Positions 1 through 7,725 are shown, numbered from the stretch's first letter. The stretch: DNA of 36,118 nucleotides from Bacillota bacterium (GCA_017432345.1 JAFRJI010000034.1:1-36118); one strand, 5' to 3'. Numbers and translations are program-made. Notes: generated from the sequence alone by a model not told the origin.

Positions 1-186
1 GCATAGCTGAGTAGCCACGTTTGGAAGGGATAAGTGCTGAAAGCATCTAAGTACGAAGCCCCCCACAAGAAAAGATCTCCTCCCTTTTGGGTAAGACCCG
101 TGAGAGACTATCACGTTGATAGGTCGGAGGTGTAAGTGCAGTAATGTATTTAGCTGACCGATACTAATAGGTCGAATACTTGACCA
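1..186 (+). rRNA. rrl: 23S ribosomal RNA, 3' end (partial)
   Basis: The window opens inside the last part of domain VI of 23S rRNA. The run ends with the very conserved block GATACTAATAGGTCGA followed by an ACTTGACC-type 3' terminus, as in Clostridia and Bacilli. The 5' part lies outside the window. The exact mature 3' end (about 184-188) is estimated from that conserved end. Confidence 0.93.
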
Positions 187-263
187 AAGTAAGGTTTTTG
201 AGGATCGGCTTTTGCTTTACCAAATGTTTATTCAGTTTTGAGTGTGCAAACGCTCAGACGAAT
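187..263 (+). other. 23S-5S intergenic spacer
   Basis: This 77-base spacer holds no tRNA. A small hairpin (TGAGTG at 238-243, CGCTCA at 250-255, with one G-T pair) stands just before the 5S gene and may serve rRNA processing. The function is inferred from position only. Confidence 0.5.
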
Positions 264-381
264 ATGCGGTGACTATAGCGGGGAGGTCACACCTGTTTCC
301 ATACCGAACACAGAAGTTAAGCTCCTTTGCGCTGATGATACTTGGTGGGCGACTGCCTGGGAAAGCAAGACGTTGCCGCTT
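264..381 (+). rRNA. rrf: 5S ribosomal RNA
   Basis: A complete 5S rRNA of about 118 bases. It carries the conserved loop segment CCATACCGAACACAGAAGTT and the 3' half ending in GACGTTGCCGC. The two ends pair as helix I: GCGGTGAC at 266-273 with GTTGCCGC at 372-379, eight pairs including two wobbles. Ends are set by this pairing and may be off by a few bases. It follows 23S directly, as in a normal rrn operon. An open reading frame crossing this region is not a gene. Confidence 0.93.
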
Positions 382-383
382 AT

Positions 384-442
384 TTGTTTTTTTGGACAAT
401 CATAGGATGGGGACCTGCAGAATCTTGCGGGTCCTTATTCAT
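384..442 (+). terminator. rrn operon terminator region
   Basis: A T-run at 386-393 follows helix I of the 5S rRNA. Then comes a strong nine-pair hairpin, GGACCTGCA at 411-419 with TGCGGGTCC at 426-434, followed by a moderately T-rich stretch. Together these look like the end of the ribosomal RNA operon. Confidence 0.7.
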
Positions 443-469
443 TCTCATGCGCCAAACCGCTCCATATTA

Positions 470-478
470 TGGTATAAT
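470..478 (+). promoter_or_regulatory. extended -10 promoter for the membrane protein-tmk operon
   Basis: TGGTATAAT contains a perfect -10 box (473-478) with the TGn extension at 470-472. No good -35 is seen 17 bases upstream, which is typical of extended -10 promoters. The predicted start of transcription is near 485, about 28 bases before the ATG at 513. Confidence 0.6.
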
Positions 479-512
479 AAATTGCGAAATTATTGGTTGT
501 TGGAGGACAGTA

Positions 513-1118
513 ATGAGCATACTGAAATTTCTGTTTGTGCTTTTGATATTAATACCGATCGCGATCCTCTTGTTCTACTTCGTGGACAACCTTCTGAACG
601 TGGCGAAACAAGCCAAGACCAACGCCATTGACTTCGAAGCGGCAAGGGCAGCGAAGCGGAAGGCGGGCAAGAAGGAAAAACGCGCCGCATCTAAGAAGTC
701 CGTACGGCAGCCAAAGGAGAAGAAGGCGAAAACGGCGAGATCCAAGGCCGAACCGAAGACCAGGTCCGGCAGACTCGTTACCGAAGCGACCGCCAGACCA
801 GGATCCAGGCAGGCATCCAAGCCGGCAAAAAAAACCAAACGCAAACGGACCAAGACGCAGGCCAGACCGGTGGCCGAACAAAGATCGGCACCGCCAAGCT
901 ATGAATCAACACATGATCACAGCCGGAGCTATATAGAAGAATACAACAAGCGCAGAGCGGAGATCGAGAACAACTCCAGACAGGCCGGCAGAGGGAATAC
1001 CGCGGAGAAGTTCGACTTGCTCTACGGTGACGGATCGACGGACAAACAACCGTCGTCGAAGCAGACGGCCACTAAGAAACCGACGGACAAGAAACCAAAA
1101 AGCAGGAAAAAGAAATGA
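513..1118 (+). CDS. membrane-anchored, Lys/Arg-rich hypothetical protein
   Basis: No known family is recognised. The ATG at 513 has a TGGAGG ribosome binding site at 501-506; in-frame starts further upstream lie inside the 5S/terminator region and are rejected. The 201-residue product has one N-terminal transmembrane helix (about residues 4-25, Leu/Ile/Val-rich, ending near FYFVDN). Its long low-complexity tail is packed with Lys and Arg (about residues 46-135) and ends in another basic stretch near residues 175-201. A short less basic segment with tyrosines (about 135-165, SYIEEYNKRRAEIEN) may be helical. By the positive-inside rule the tail should be cytoplasmic. The last four bases overlap tmk (ATGA), so the two are translationally coupled. 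It could bind nucleic acid, ribosomes or acidic lipid, but this is inference. Confidence 0.7.
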   Translation: MSILKFLFVLLILIPIAILLFYFVDNLLNVAKQAKTNAIDFEAARAAKRKAGKKEKRAASKKSVRQPKEKKAKTARSKAEPKTRSGRLVTEATARPGSRQASKPAKKTKRKRTKTQARPVAEQRSAPPSYESTHDHSRSYIEEYNKRRAEIENNSRQAGRGNTAEKFDLLYGDGSTDKQPSSKQTATKKPTDKKPKSRKKK

Positions 1119-1732
1119 GTAAAGGATATTTCATCACCTTTGAGGGTGGTGATGGTTCCGGGAAATCCACGCAGATCAAACGGCTGCAGGAATCCCTCGA
1201 GAAAAAAGGATATCGCGTCCTGCTGACGCGGGAGCCGGGCGGCACCCAGATCAGCGAGAAGATCCGTGAGATCATCCTGGACAGCGGGAACACCGAGATG
1301 TCCGATATGACGGAAACGCTCCTCTACGCGGCGGCCAGAGCGCAGGTGGTGCAGCAGGTCATCAAACCGGCGGTGGAGCGGGGCGACATCGTGATCTGCG
1401 ACCGCTTCGTCGACTCAAGCATGGCTTATCAGGCTTACGGCAGGGGACTGGGCGACGCCGTCTGGGATATCAACCAGTATGCTGTCGACGGATGCCTTCC
1501 GGACCTGACGATCCTCTTGCGGCTGGATCCGCAGAAGGGGATGGACCGGATCAAGGACCGGGAACAGGACCGCATCGAGCTTTCCTCATCGGAATTCCAC
1601 CGCAAAGTCTACGAAGGCTATCTGGCCCTGGAAGAGCGGTTCCCGGAGAGGATCAAAGGCGTGGACGCTTCCCAGGGAATCGAAGAGATCGCCGCTCAGA
1701 TTGACGCGATCGTAGGAGAACTGATCCGATAA
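1115..1732 (+). CDS. tmk: thymidylate kinase (dTMP kinase)
   Basis: Phosphorylates dTMP to dTDP with ATP in the dTTP pathway, in the cytoplasm. The 205-residue length is normal for the family. Visible motifs are the P-loop GGDGSGKST (residues 11-19), the LTREPGG dTMP-binding segment (37-43), the DR motif CDRFVDSSMAYQ (D96, R97), and a lid region near residues 145-165 with several arginines (IKDREQDRIE). The ATG overlaps the stop of the upstream gene by four bases. holB follows 13 bases after the stop, the same pairing as in Bacillus and Clostridia, although the small yaaQ/yaaR genes found between them in Bacillus are absent here. Identification is secure. Confidence 0.97.
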   Translation: MSKGYFITFEGGDGSGKSTQIKRLQESLEKKGYRVLLTREPGGTQISEKIREIILDSGNTEMSDMTETLLYAAARAQVVQQVIKPAVERGDIVICDRFVDSSMAYQAYGRGLGDAVWDINQYAVDGCLPDLTILLRLDPQKGMDRIKDREQDRIELSSSEFHRKVYEGYLALEERFPERIKGVDASQGIEEIAAQIDAIVGELIR

Positions 1733-1745
1733 AGGACCGCACGAT

Positions 1746-2588
1746 ATGAATTTTGCTGATTACGAAGACAACAGGAAACTGATCGACCGGCTGGAGCAAA
1801 GCGTGCAGGACGGCCGGATTTCCCACGCGTACTTGTTCGAGGGGCCGGAGACCGTCGACAAACTGGCTTTTGCAAAATCATTCATCAAGGGCGTTCTGTG
1901 CCCACCGGGCCGTTCACCTGCAGGACGGGGTGAAAACTGCGGCCGCTGTGAACTTTGCGATAAGATCGATCACGATAACCACGAGGACATCATCTATATC
2001 CAGAAAGACGGGAAATCGGTCAAGGATGAGGCAATCATTGCAATGCAGGAGCGCCTGAAAGTCAAACCGCTGGAGGGGAAGAACATCGCGGTGATCTGCG
2101 ACAGCGACCAGATGACGGCCAGGGCCCAGAACCGGCTGCTCAAAACGCTGGAGGAGCCCCTCGGGAAAGCGATGATCATTCTTTTGTCCGAGAACATGGA
2201 GAATCTGACCAGCACCATCCTGTCGCGATGCGTCAAGTTCAGGATCAACGGGTCATCGGAACCGGCGGAAGGAAAAAAAGCCGCCAATATCCGCGCGAAG
2301 GCGGAGGAAATCGTCGGACTTTGCCTGAAAAAGGCGCCATATTACCAGATCCGGGGCAAACTGAACGCCAGAAAGCTTACGGATGACGACGCGTCGATGC
2401 TTTTGGACGAAATGGAGAGAGTTTACAGAAATATTATTATTGACAACGACAAAAACGATGTCCCTTTGTACGATCTGGACCGGCTGTACGACAGGATTTA
2501 TGCAATAGAAGAAACGAGAAAAGAACTGCGGCTGCATGTTTCGATCACGTACGCGCTGCAGAACCTAATACTGAAAATCGGAGGATAG
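1746..2588 (+). CDS. holB: DNA polymerase III delta' subunit (clamp loader)
   Basis: A clamp-loader subunit that helps place the sliding clamp on DNA. The 280-residue product has the AAA+ fold signatures: SHAYLFEGP (26-34), a four-cysteine zinc module (C52, C65, C68, C71), RLLKTLEEP, and the SRC motif in TILSRCVKFRI. The P-loop is degenerate: GPETVDKLA replaces GPxGxGKTxxA, keeping the lysine but losing the glycines and threonine. Loss of ATP binding is known for delta' subunits, so this fits holB rather than dnaX. The C-terminal part is short and diverged compared with the usual 310-330 residues. It lies between tmk and ricT as in Bacillus. Confidence 0.9.
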   Translation: MNFADYEDNRKLIDRLEQSVQDGRISHAYLFEGPETVDKLAFAKSFIKGVLCPPGRSPAGRGENCGRCELCDKIDHDNHEDIIYIQKDGKSVKDEAIIAMQERLKVKPLEGKNIAVICDSDQMTARAQNRLLKTLEEPLGKAMIILLSENMENLTSTILSRCVKFRINGSSEPAEGKKAANIRAKAEEIVGLCLKKAPYYQIRGKLNARKLTDDDASMLLDEMERVYRNIIIDNDKNDVPLYDLDRLYDRIYAIEETRKELRLHVSITYALQNLILKIGG

Positions 2589-2590
2589 TT

Positions 2591-3538
2591 ATGGCAAACG
2601 TTGTAGGTGTCAAATTTAAAGACGCGGGGAAGATGTACTACTTCAACCCTGGCAATATAAAGGTCAAGATGGGCGATCACGTGATCGTGGAGACGGCACG
2701 CGGAATCGAGTTCGGCACGGTCACCCTGGAGGAGACCACCATCAGCGATTCGACGCTGGTAGCACCCCTCAAGGACATCATCCGCATCGCCACGCCGGAT
2801 GATGTGAAGAAACACGAGAAGAATCTGGCTAAGAAGGGCGAAGCGCTCCGGCTCTGTCAGGAAAAGATCGATGCCCACAAGCTGGAAATGAAGCTCATCG
2901 ACGTGGAGTACACGTTCGACAACAGCAAGGTCGTGTTCTATTTCACGGCCGACGGCAGAGTGGATTTCCGGGAGCTGGTCAAGGATCTGGCCGCCGTATT
3001 CCGCATGCGGATCGAATTGCGGCAGATTGGTGTCCGCGATGAAGCCAAGATGATTGGCGGAGTAGGGAACTGCGGCAGAGGGCTTTGCTGCAACACCTGG
3101 CTCACCGACTTTGAGCCGGTGTCGATCAAGATGGCGAAAGTCCAGAACCTATCCCTGAACCCGGCCAAGATCTCCGGGATCTGCGGCCGGCTCATGTGCT
3201 GCCTGAAATACGAGAACGACATCTACACCCAGTTCAAGAAGGGCATGCCGAACACCGGCGAACGGATCAAGACGCCGGACGGGATCGGCATCGTGACGGA
3301 CGTCAACATTCTGGAGAACCTGATCAAGACCAGACTGGTCCTCGAGGAAGCGTCCGAAAGCAACGGGAACGAAGAGAAACTGAGCACTGAATTCTACACC
3401 TACGGGAAAGAGGAAATCAAGCGGCTCGGTAAGAAGAACGGGAACCGCAACAAGAAGAAGAACGACAGCATAGTCGACGAATACGACAAGATCGATGAAG
3501 CTCTCATGAAAGAAATCGAAGAGCTCATGAAGGATTAA
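2591..3538 (+). CDS. ricT: RicT/YaaT-like PSP1-domain protein
   Basis: A PSP1-domain protein. In Bacillus subtilis the orthologue RicT (YaaT) is part of the RicA-RicF-RicT complex, which carries Fe-S clusters and affects RNase Y-dependent mRNA maturation, sporulation and biofilm formation. The 315-residue protein shows the conserved cysteine clusters NCGRGLCCNTW (C161, C166, C167) and SGICGRLMCCLKYE (C198, C203, C204), fitting Fe-S binding. The C-terminal 50 residues are charged and Lys-rich. It starts two bases after the holB stop, with GGAG at 2580-2583 as ribosome binding site. RicA and RicF are not in the window. Presence does not prove that this organism sporulates. Confidence 0.93.
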   Translation: MANVVGVKFKDAGKMYYFNPGNIKVKMGDHVIVETARGIEFGTVTLEETTISDSTLVAPLKDIIRIATPDDVKKHEKNLAKKGEALRLCQEKIDAHKLEMKLIDVEYTFDNSKVVFYFTADGRVDFRELVKDLAAVFRMRIELRQIGVRDEAKMIGGVGNCGRGLCCNTWLTDFEPVSIKMAKVQNLSLNPAKISGICGRLMCCLKYENDIYTQFKKGMPNTGERIKTPDGIGIVTDVNILENLIKTRLVLEEASESNGNEEKLSTEFYTYGKEEIKRLGKKNGNRNKKKNDSIVDEYDKIDEALMKEIEELMKD

Positions 3539-3553
3539 CGGTAAAGGGTCAAC

Positions 3554-4312
3554 ATGGAAAAGATCGAAGAGATCGGATTCGGCGGTCTGAAACTGATCCA
3601 GGATCCGGACGGATTCAAATTCGGGATCGACGCGATCCTCCTGGCGGATTTCGCCAACGCCCTCTGCCCGCAGGCGGAGGCCATTGCGGATCTCGGCACG
3701 GGCAACGGGATCATCCCCGTCGTTCTCAGCCACAAAAATCAGAGTTGCCGCGTCACCGGCATCGATGTCCAGGCAAAGGCCATCAAGCTTTCGAACCGGA
3801 ACCGGCAACTGAATCATCTCGAGGACCGGCTCGCGTTCCTGCAGATGGACATTCGGGACGTGCTGGAGCAGCGGCCTGGTTTCGAACGGCACTTCGACGC
3901 GGTAGTGACGAATCCGCCGTATGTCCCATCCGGCAGCGGGATTGCGAACGCGGATGATGCAAAATTCATCGCCAGGCAGGAGACCACGGCCGATCTGGAG
4001 TGCTTCATCCGGACCGCGGCGCGGATGCTCCGGGATCGCGGGCACTTTTTCATCGTGCAAAGGCCTTCGAGGCTGGCCGACCTCATCTATTACTGCAGGA
4101 AATACGGCCTGGAGCCGAAGCATCTGCAGATGGTCACGCCGAGAAGCGGTGAGCGGCCGAACATTTTGTTGCTCCACTGCATCCTTGGAGCGGGCAGGGA
4201 ACTGACCGTATTGGAGGAACTGGCTGTCCGGGACGAAAATAACAGCTATACATTGGAAATCGAACGCATCTATGAACGTGAAAACAGCCGTTTTGACGAA
4301 AAAACTAGTTGA
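3554..4312 (+). CDS. tRNA1(Val) A37 N6-methyltransferase family protein (TrmN6/YabB-like)
   Basis: A SAM-dependent class I methyltransferase of the YfiC/YabB family, whose E. coli member methylates N6 of A37 in tRNA(Val). The 252 residues include the SAM-binding glycine motif DLGTGNG (46-52), an acidic residue after beta-2 (GIDVQ, 69-73), and the catalytic NPPY motif (120-123) used by N6-adenine methyltransferases. It lies 15 bases after ricT, which mirrors ricT-yabA-yabB in Bacillus with yabA missing. The substrate in this organism is inferred. The -35 of the next promoter starts inside its stop region. Confidence 0.87.
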   Translation: MEKIEEIGFGGLKLIQDPDGFKFGIDAILLADFANALCPQAEAIADLGTGNGIIPVVLSHKNQSCRVTGIDVQAKAIKLSNRNRQLNHLEDRLAFLQMDIRDVLEQRPGFERHFDAVVTNPPYVPSGSGIANADDAKFIARQETTADLECFIRTAARMLRDRGHFFIVQRPSRLADLIYYCRKYGLEPKHLQMVTPRSGERPNILLLHCILGAGRELTVLEELAVRDENNSYTLEIERIYERENSRFDEKTS

Positions 4313-4337
4313 AAATTTTTCCAATTCATGTCATAAT
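4309..4337 (+). promoter_or_regulatory. sigma-A type promoter for the small membrane protein and abrB
   Basis: TTGAAA (4309-4314), a 17-base spacer, and CATAAT (4332-4337) with a TGt extension just before the -10. Predicted transcription start is near 4344, about 19 bases before the ATG at 4363. The -35 overlaps the stop codon of the upstream methyltransferase gene. Confidence 0.8.
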
Positions 4338-4362
4338 ATGTCTATGTTTATGGAGGTTTGAT

Positions 4363-4686
4363 ATGGTTGACGCAAAGACATTACTCATCATATTGGTCCT
4401 TGTGGCATTGGTCGTTCTGATTGTTGTGGCGATCATGCTGCTCAAAAAGCTGTTTGTAACGGTCGATGAGCTGAACAAAGTGCTGGAAGAAGTGGAAGTT
4501 GTTACCGACATTGCAGCGAAGAGGAGCAAGGACATCGATGGTATCGTAGATGATGTATCCAGCTCCGTTTCTGAAATATCCGGGGCGATCAAGGGGAACC
4601 AAAGCACGATCGGTGCTGTCATGGGGTTCGCCAAATCGGTAGCATCCTTAAAAGGTGTATACGATAAAAACAAGAAAGAAGATTGA
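4363..4686 (+). CDS. small membrane protein, DUF948-like
   Basis: A 107-residue protein with one N-terminal transmembrane helix (about residues 5-27, rich in Leu/Val/Ile and ending in LLKKL). A heptad-like helical segment follows (about 28-75, VDELNKVLEEVEVVTDIAAKR), then a short glycine-containing region and a Lys-rich end. This layout matches small DUF948-type proteins of Firmicutes, but the assignment rests on layout only. The chosen ATG has TATGGAGG (4349-4356) upstream; in-frame codons before it lie in the promoter and are not used. It probably shares a transcript with abrB, whose start is 46 bases downstream. Function unknown. Confidence 0.75.
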   Translation: MVDAKTLLIILVLVALVVLIVVAIMLLKKLFVTVDELNKVLEEVEVVTDIAAKRSKDIDGIVDDVSSSVSEISGAIKGNQSTIGAVMGFAKSVASLKGVYDKNKKED

Positions 4687-4732
4687 TATCCTGCGGGATA
4701 TTGAAAGATATACGAAAGGAGCTGAACTATAC

Positions 4733-4975
4733 ATGAAAGCGACGGGTATAGTAAGAAAGGTCGATGAACTTGGCAGAATCGTTTTGCCGATCGAATTGAG
4801 AAGAACGTTGAATATCGAAATCAGAGATCCATTGGAAATATATGTGGATGGCGAATCTATCATGTTGAAGAAGTACCAGCCTGCATGTATCTTCTGTGGT
4901 AGTTCCGATGACATCAAGCAAGTGCATGGCAAGAATGTCTGCGCGAAGTGCATCAAGGAACTGCAGAACTTATAA
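4733..4975 (+). CDS. abrB: AbrB-family transition-state regulator with C-terminal zinc ribbon
   Basis: A DNA-binding regulator of 80 residues. The N-terminal swapped-hairpin beta-barrel domain (1-48, with GIVRKVDELGRIVLPIELRR) is very close to Bacillus AbrB. Instead of the AbrB/SpoVT C-terminal domain it ends in a CxxC-x14-CxxC zinc ribbon (C52, C55, C70, C73). The ATG at 4733 has GGAG at 4718-4721. A small hairpin (ATATCC 4686-4691, GGATAT 4696-4701) sits between the upstream stop and this gene. In Bacillus, AbrB represses stationary-phase genes; here the targets are unknown. Confidence 0.92.
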   Translation: MKATGIVRKVDELGRIVLPIELRRTLNIEIRDPLEIYVDGESIMLKKYQPACIFCGSSDDIKQVHGKNVCAKCIKELQNL

Positions 4976-4982
4976 AGAAATT

Positions 4983-5013
4983 AAAAAAGGCGCAATTTAT
5001 TGCCCTTTTTTTA
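4983..5013 (+). terminator. intrinsic terminator after abrB
   Basis: An A-run and GGCGCAA pair with TTGCCC and a T-run around a TTTA loop, with one bulged C. It ends in seven T's and lies directly after the abrB stop. Confidence 0.85.
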
Positions 5014-5023
5014 CGCATAAAAT
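4996..5023 (+). promoter_or_regulatory. possible murA promoter
   Basis: TTTATT (4996-5001), 16 bases, TAAAAT (5018-5023). The -35 lies in the loop and 3' arm of the abrB terminator. This is a weak match, proposed because murA follows a terminator and needs a promoter of its own. Confidence 0.35.
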
Positions 5024-5052
5024 AGAACAGTTGGAGTATTTGGAGGTTAACT

Positions 5053-6324
5053 GTGGCAAAATTTCTAGTACAAAAAAGCGGTCCGCTGCAGGGAGAAGTG
5101 GTGATCAGTGGTTCCAAGAACGCGGTCCTGCCGATTATGGCGGCAACCCTTCTGACCGATGAAAAGTGTACGATCATGGATGTTCCGGCTTTGAGAGACG
5201 TGGATGTTATGTGCGATCTTCTCAAGAGCCTCGGGGGATCCGTCGAGAAAAATCTGGATGAAAATATTGTGGAAGTACTGGCAGATGGCGAGATCAATTA
5301 CGAAGCTCCGTTTGATCTGGTCAAGATGATGCGTGCGTCGATCCTGGTTTTGGGGGCTTTGCTTCTCCGGACCGGCCGGGCACTGATCCATCTGCCGGGC
5401 GGATGCGCGATCGGCGAGCGTCCAGTGGAACTGCACTTAAAGGGACTGAAGGCTCTTGGTGCCACCATCGATCCGGCGCAGCTGGCGAAGGGCATCGTGG
5501 ATGCGCGTGCCGATGAGCTGAAGGGCGCGACCATCTATCTGGACTTCCCGAGCGTCGGCGCGACGGAGGTCATCATCATGGCCGCTACGCTAGCGCAGGG
5601 AACGACCATCCTGGAGAATGCGGCACAGGAGCCCGAAATCGTCGATTTGGCGAACTTTTTGAATAAAATGGGGGCAAAGATCAAGGGTGCCGGAACGGAC
5701 ACCGTTAAGATCGAAGGTGTTGAAAAACTGCACGGCGTTTCCCACCACGTCATTCCGGACCGGATCGAAGCGGGGACCTTTATGGTCAGCGCGGCCATCA
5801 CCCGCGGACGCATCCTGATCAAGAACATGGTGCCGGATCATCTGAAGGCCGTGATCGCCAAACTGAGGGAGTGCGGCGTTGAAATCACGTTGACGGATGA
5901 AGGCGTGATCGTGGACGGAAGCGTGCGGAAGATCGTATCGACCGATATCAAGACGCTGCCGTATCCGGGATTCCCGACGGACATGCAGTCGCCGTTCATG
6001 GCGCTGCTGACCGTGGCGGACGGACCGAGCGTCGTGATCGAGACCGTCTTTGAGAACCGTTTCATGCACGTGACGGAATTCAACCGGATGGGAGCCAACA
6101 TCAAGACGGAAGGGAAGTGCGCAATCATTCCGGGCGGAAAACAGCTGAAGGGCGCACCGGTCGTCGCGACAGACCTCCGTGCCGGAGCCGCAGTCGTCCT
6201 GACCGGCCTCGTGGCGGAAGGGACGACGGAAGTATCCCAGATCTATCACATCGACCGTGGATATGAAAACTTCGTCGACAAATTAAGGAATCTCGGCGCG
6301 AACATTATGCGCATCGAAGAATAA
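5053..6324 (+). CDS. murA: UDP-N-acetylglucosamine 1-carboxyvinyltransferase
   Basis: First committed step of peptidoglycan synthesis: it transfers enolpyruvate from PEP to UDP-GlcNAc in the cytoplasm. At 423 residues the length is typical. The substrate-binding SKNA motif (K22, N23) is present, and the catalytic-loop cysteine is C118 in LPGGCAIGERPVELH, the residue alkylated by fosfomycin, so this copy has the sensitive-type residue. The start is GTG with TGGAGG (5041-5046) upstream, giving MAKFLVQKSG. It stands alone between the abrB terminator and a convergent gene. Firmicutes often have two MurA copies; only one is seen here. Confidence 0.97.
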   Translation: MAKFLVQKSGPLQGEVVISGSKNAVLPIMAATLLTDEKCTIMDVPALRDVDVMCDLLKSLGGSVEKNLDENIVEVLADGEINYEAPFDLVKMMRASILVLGALLLRTGRALIHLPGGCAIGERPVELHLKGLKALGATIDPAQLAKGIVDARADELKGATIYLDFPSVGATEVIIMAATLAQGTTILENAAQEPEIVDLANFLNKMGAKIKGAGTDTVKIEGVEKLHGVSHHVIPDRIEAGTFMVSAAITRGRILIKNMVPDHLKAVIAKLRECGVEITLTDEGVIVDGSVRKIVSTDIKTLPYPGFPTDMQSPFMALLTVADGPSVVIETVFENRFMHVTEFNRMGANIKTEGKCAIIPGGKQLKGAPVVATDLRAGAAVVLTGLVAEGTTEVSQIYHIDRGYENFVDKLRNLGANIMRIEE

Positions 6325-6354
6325 AAAAAGACCGGGCGATCATTCGCTCCGGTC
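6323..6354 (-). terminator. intrinsic terminator for the minus-strand lipoprotein gene
   Basis: On the minus strand GACCGGAGCG, a short loop and CGCCCGGTC are followed by seven T's (plus-strand A's 6323-6329). The stop codon of the lipoprotein gene (6340-6342) lies inside the hairpin. On the plus strand the same hairpin has no T-run after it, so it would serve murA poorly. Confidence 0.8.
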
Positions 6355-7725
6355 CATGTAGTTGATGATATTTCTCAATGTGTTTTTCGAAGCATCTTTT
6401 ACGAAGCTGTAGGAAATCGCATTGAGATTTTTATTTTTTGCGGCGAACCGGTCCAGCTCGCTGCTTGCCAGCATGATGTTGGATTCATCCTCCGCCAGAG
6501 GCACCAGATTGGAGAAGTAGCTGGCGAGACCCTGGTCGTCCGAAGAAGTCCAGATCGGATGGGCTTCCGTGCAGGAATAGTGCATGTTGCAAAGGCCGGA
6601 AGTCGTCTCGTAATCGGTGGACAGGGCCTCCAGATCATCGATGCTCCGTGCGCGCATCTGCAGGGAGACCTTCACGTTGTTTTCTGTACGGATGGAATCC
6701 ATATAGGACGCGGCGTGGATCAGGCCGGTGTCTTCATCCTGGGAGCACGCCCCGGTATTCAGCGTGTACATCAGGCTGATCAGGCCGTTCGCTGTTTCGT
6801 CCGCAAGGACAGAATCCGGCATATCCGTTTCTTCCATGGTGTATTCGAATTCGCATTCCAGTGATGCGAAACGGTCCTCCATGGTCTTGAAAGAGCTGTC
6901 GAATTTCTTCATGAACCCTTCCACGTTGTTGCCGTCGATGACGATGACGGCGGTGGCTTTGTACGGCATATAGCCGGCTTTGGCGTGGCTGTTGAAGGAT
7001 GCAATCTCGAACAGCCGTCCCGAACTCTTGGCGGTAGCCAGCAGATTGCCGATCACCGTGATCGGATCCGGGTAATTCTTATGCTTGTCGAAGCGGAACG
7101 GATCTGCGTACTGATCGAAGGAGAGAGTGAGCTTGAAGGCGCTCTTGTATTTCGGCGCGGTCAACTTCGACTTGGTCTTGATCACCGCCTGGGCAGCTTC
7201 CGCTCCGGACACATACAGAGAATAGTCCCGGGAAGTGGAGAGGTTGATGAAATCGGTGCTGCGGAGATAACGGCTGTCGATGCTGGAAGCGCCGATGTAC
7301 CGGCCTTCTTTGATCTCCGTCACGATCAGACGGATGTTGTCGTGTTTGTTCGGACCGAGCAGACAGGTCAGACCCATGGCGAGGGCATTCAGATCGCTTT
7401 TGATACTGTCGGTGCGGACGCCGCACTGAAGGATCGTGGTCTTCTTCTTGGACTGTCCTTTGGTAGCGGGATTGAACAGAACCGTATAATGTTTGGCGGA
7501 TTTTTCGACTTTCACGCCGCTGCCTTCGGCCCAGGTCTTCAGATAATCGGATACCTGTTCGTATTCACAGGTTTCTTCCGGAAGGGCGGTCCCCAGATTG
7601 CTACGGGCCGTCTGTAAGACTTCCTTTAACTCTTCGCTGCGGTTGACTTCACCGTCGGAACAGCCGGCGAGGAAGGTCACAGCGGTGAAGATAAACGCGA
7701 TCAAAAGCGGCAAAAAACGTTTCAT
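6340..7725 (-). CDS. lipoprotein resembling a catalytically dead M20/PepD-type dipeptidase
   Basis: A 461-residue predicted lipoprotein. The ATG at 7725 has AAGGAG upstream, giving MKRFLPLLIA, a hydrophobic signal and the lipobox LAGC (lipidated C22). The rest can be followed against aminoacyl-histidine dipeptidase (PepD, peptidase family M20) by eye: YLKTWAEGSGVKVE, TTILQCGVRTD, NIRLIVTEIKEG, AFKLTLSFDQ, TAVIVIDGNNVEGF and NNVKVSLQMRARSIDD match PepD segments in order. The metal-binding and catalytic residues seem gone: the HxD of LQAHLD reads CGVRT, the general-base EE of the TEE motif reads IK, and INTD reads INLS. The final GPHSP histidine has no counterpart, and about 35 residues after the first motif are missing. 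Hence a substrate-binding or structural role is more likely than peptidase activity. The family match is a manual reading. Confidence 0.6.
   Translation of the reverse strand: MKRFLPLLIAFIFTAVTFLAGCSDGEVNRSEELKEVLQTARSNLGTALPEETCEYEQVSDYLKTWAEGSGVKVEKSAKHYTVLFNPATKGQSKKKTTILQCGVRTDSIKSDLNALAMGLTCLLGPNKHDNIRLIVTEIKEGRYIGASSIDSRYLRSTDFINLSTSRDYSLYVSGAEAAQAVIKTKSKLTAPKYKSAFKLTLSFDQYADPFRFDKHKNYPDPITVIGNLLATAKSSGRLFEIASFNSHAKAGYMPYKATAVIVIDGNNVEGFMKKFDSSFKTMEDRFASLECEFEYTMEETDMPDSVLADETANGLISLMYTLNTGACSQDEDTGLIHAASYMDSIRTENNVKVSLQMRARSIDDLEALSTDYETTSGLCNMHYSCTEAHPIWTSSDDQGLASYFSNLVPLAEDESNIMLASSELDRFAAKNKNLNAISYSFVKDASKNTLRNIINYMDRSE

Noticed and set aside
242-631. A short frame over the 5S rRNA
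   Set aside because: It lies across the 5S gene and the rRNA terminator and overlaps a better-supported gene start at 513.
3149-4324. A 391-codon minus-strand frame over ricT and the tRNA methyltransferase gene
   Set aside because: Antisense to two well-supported genes and without any family signature.
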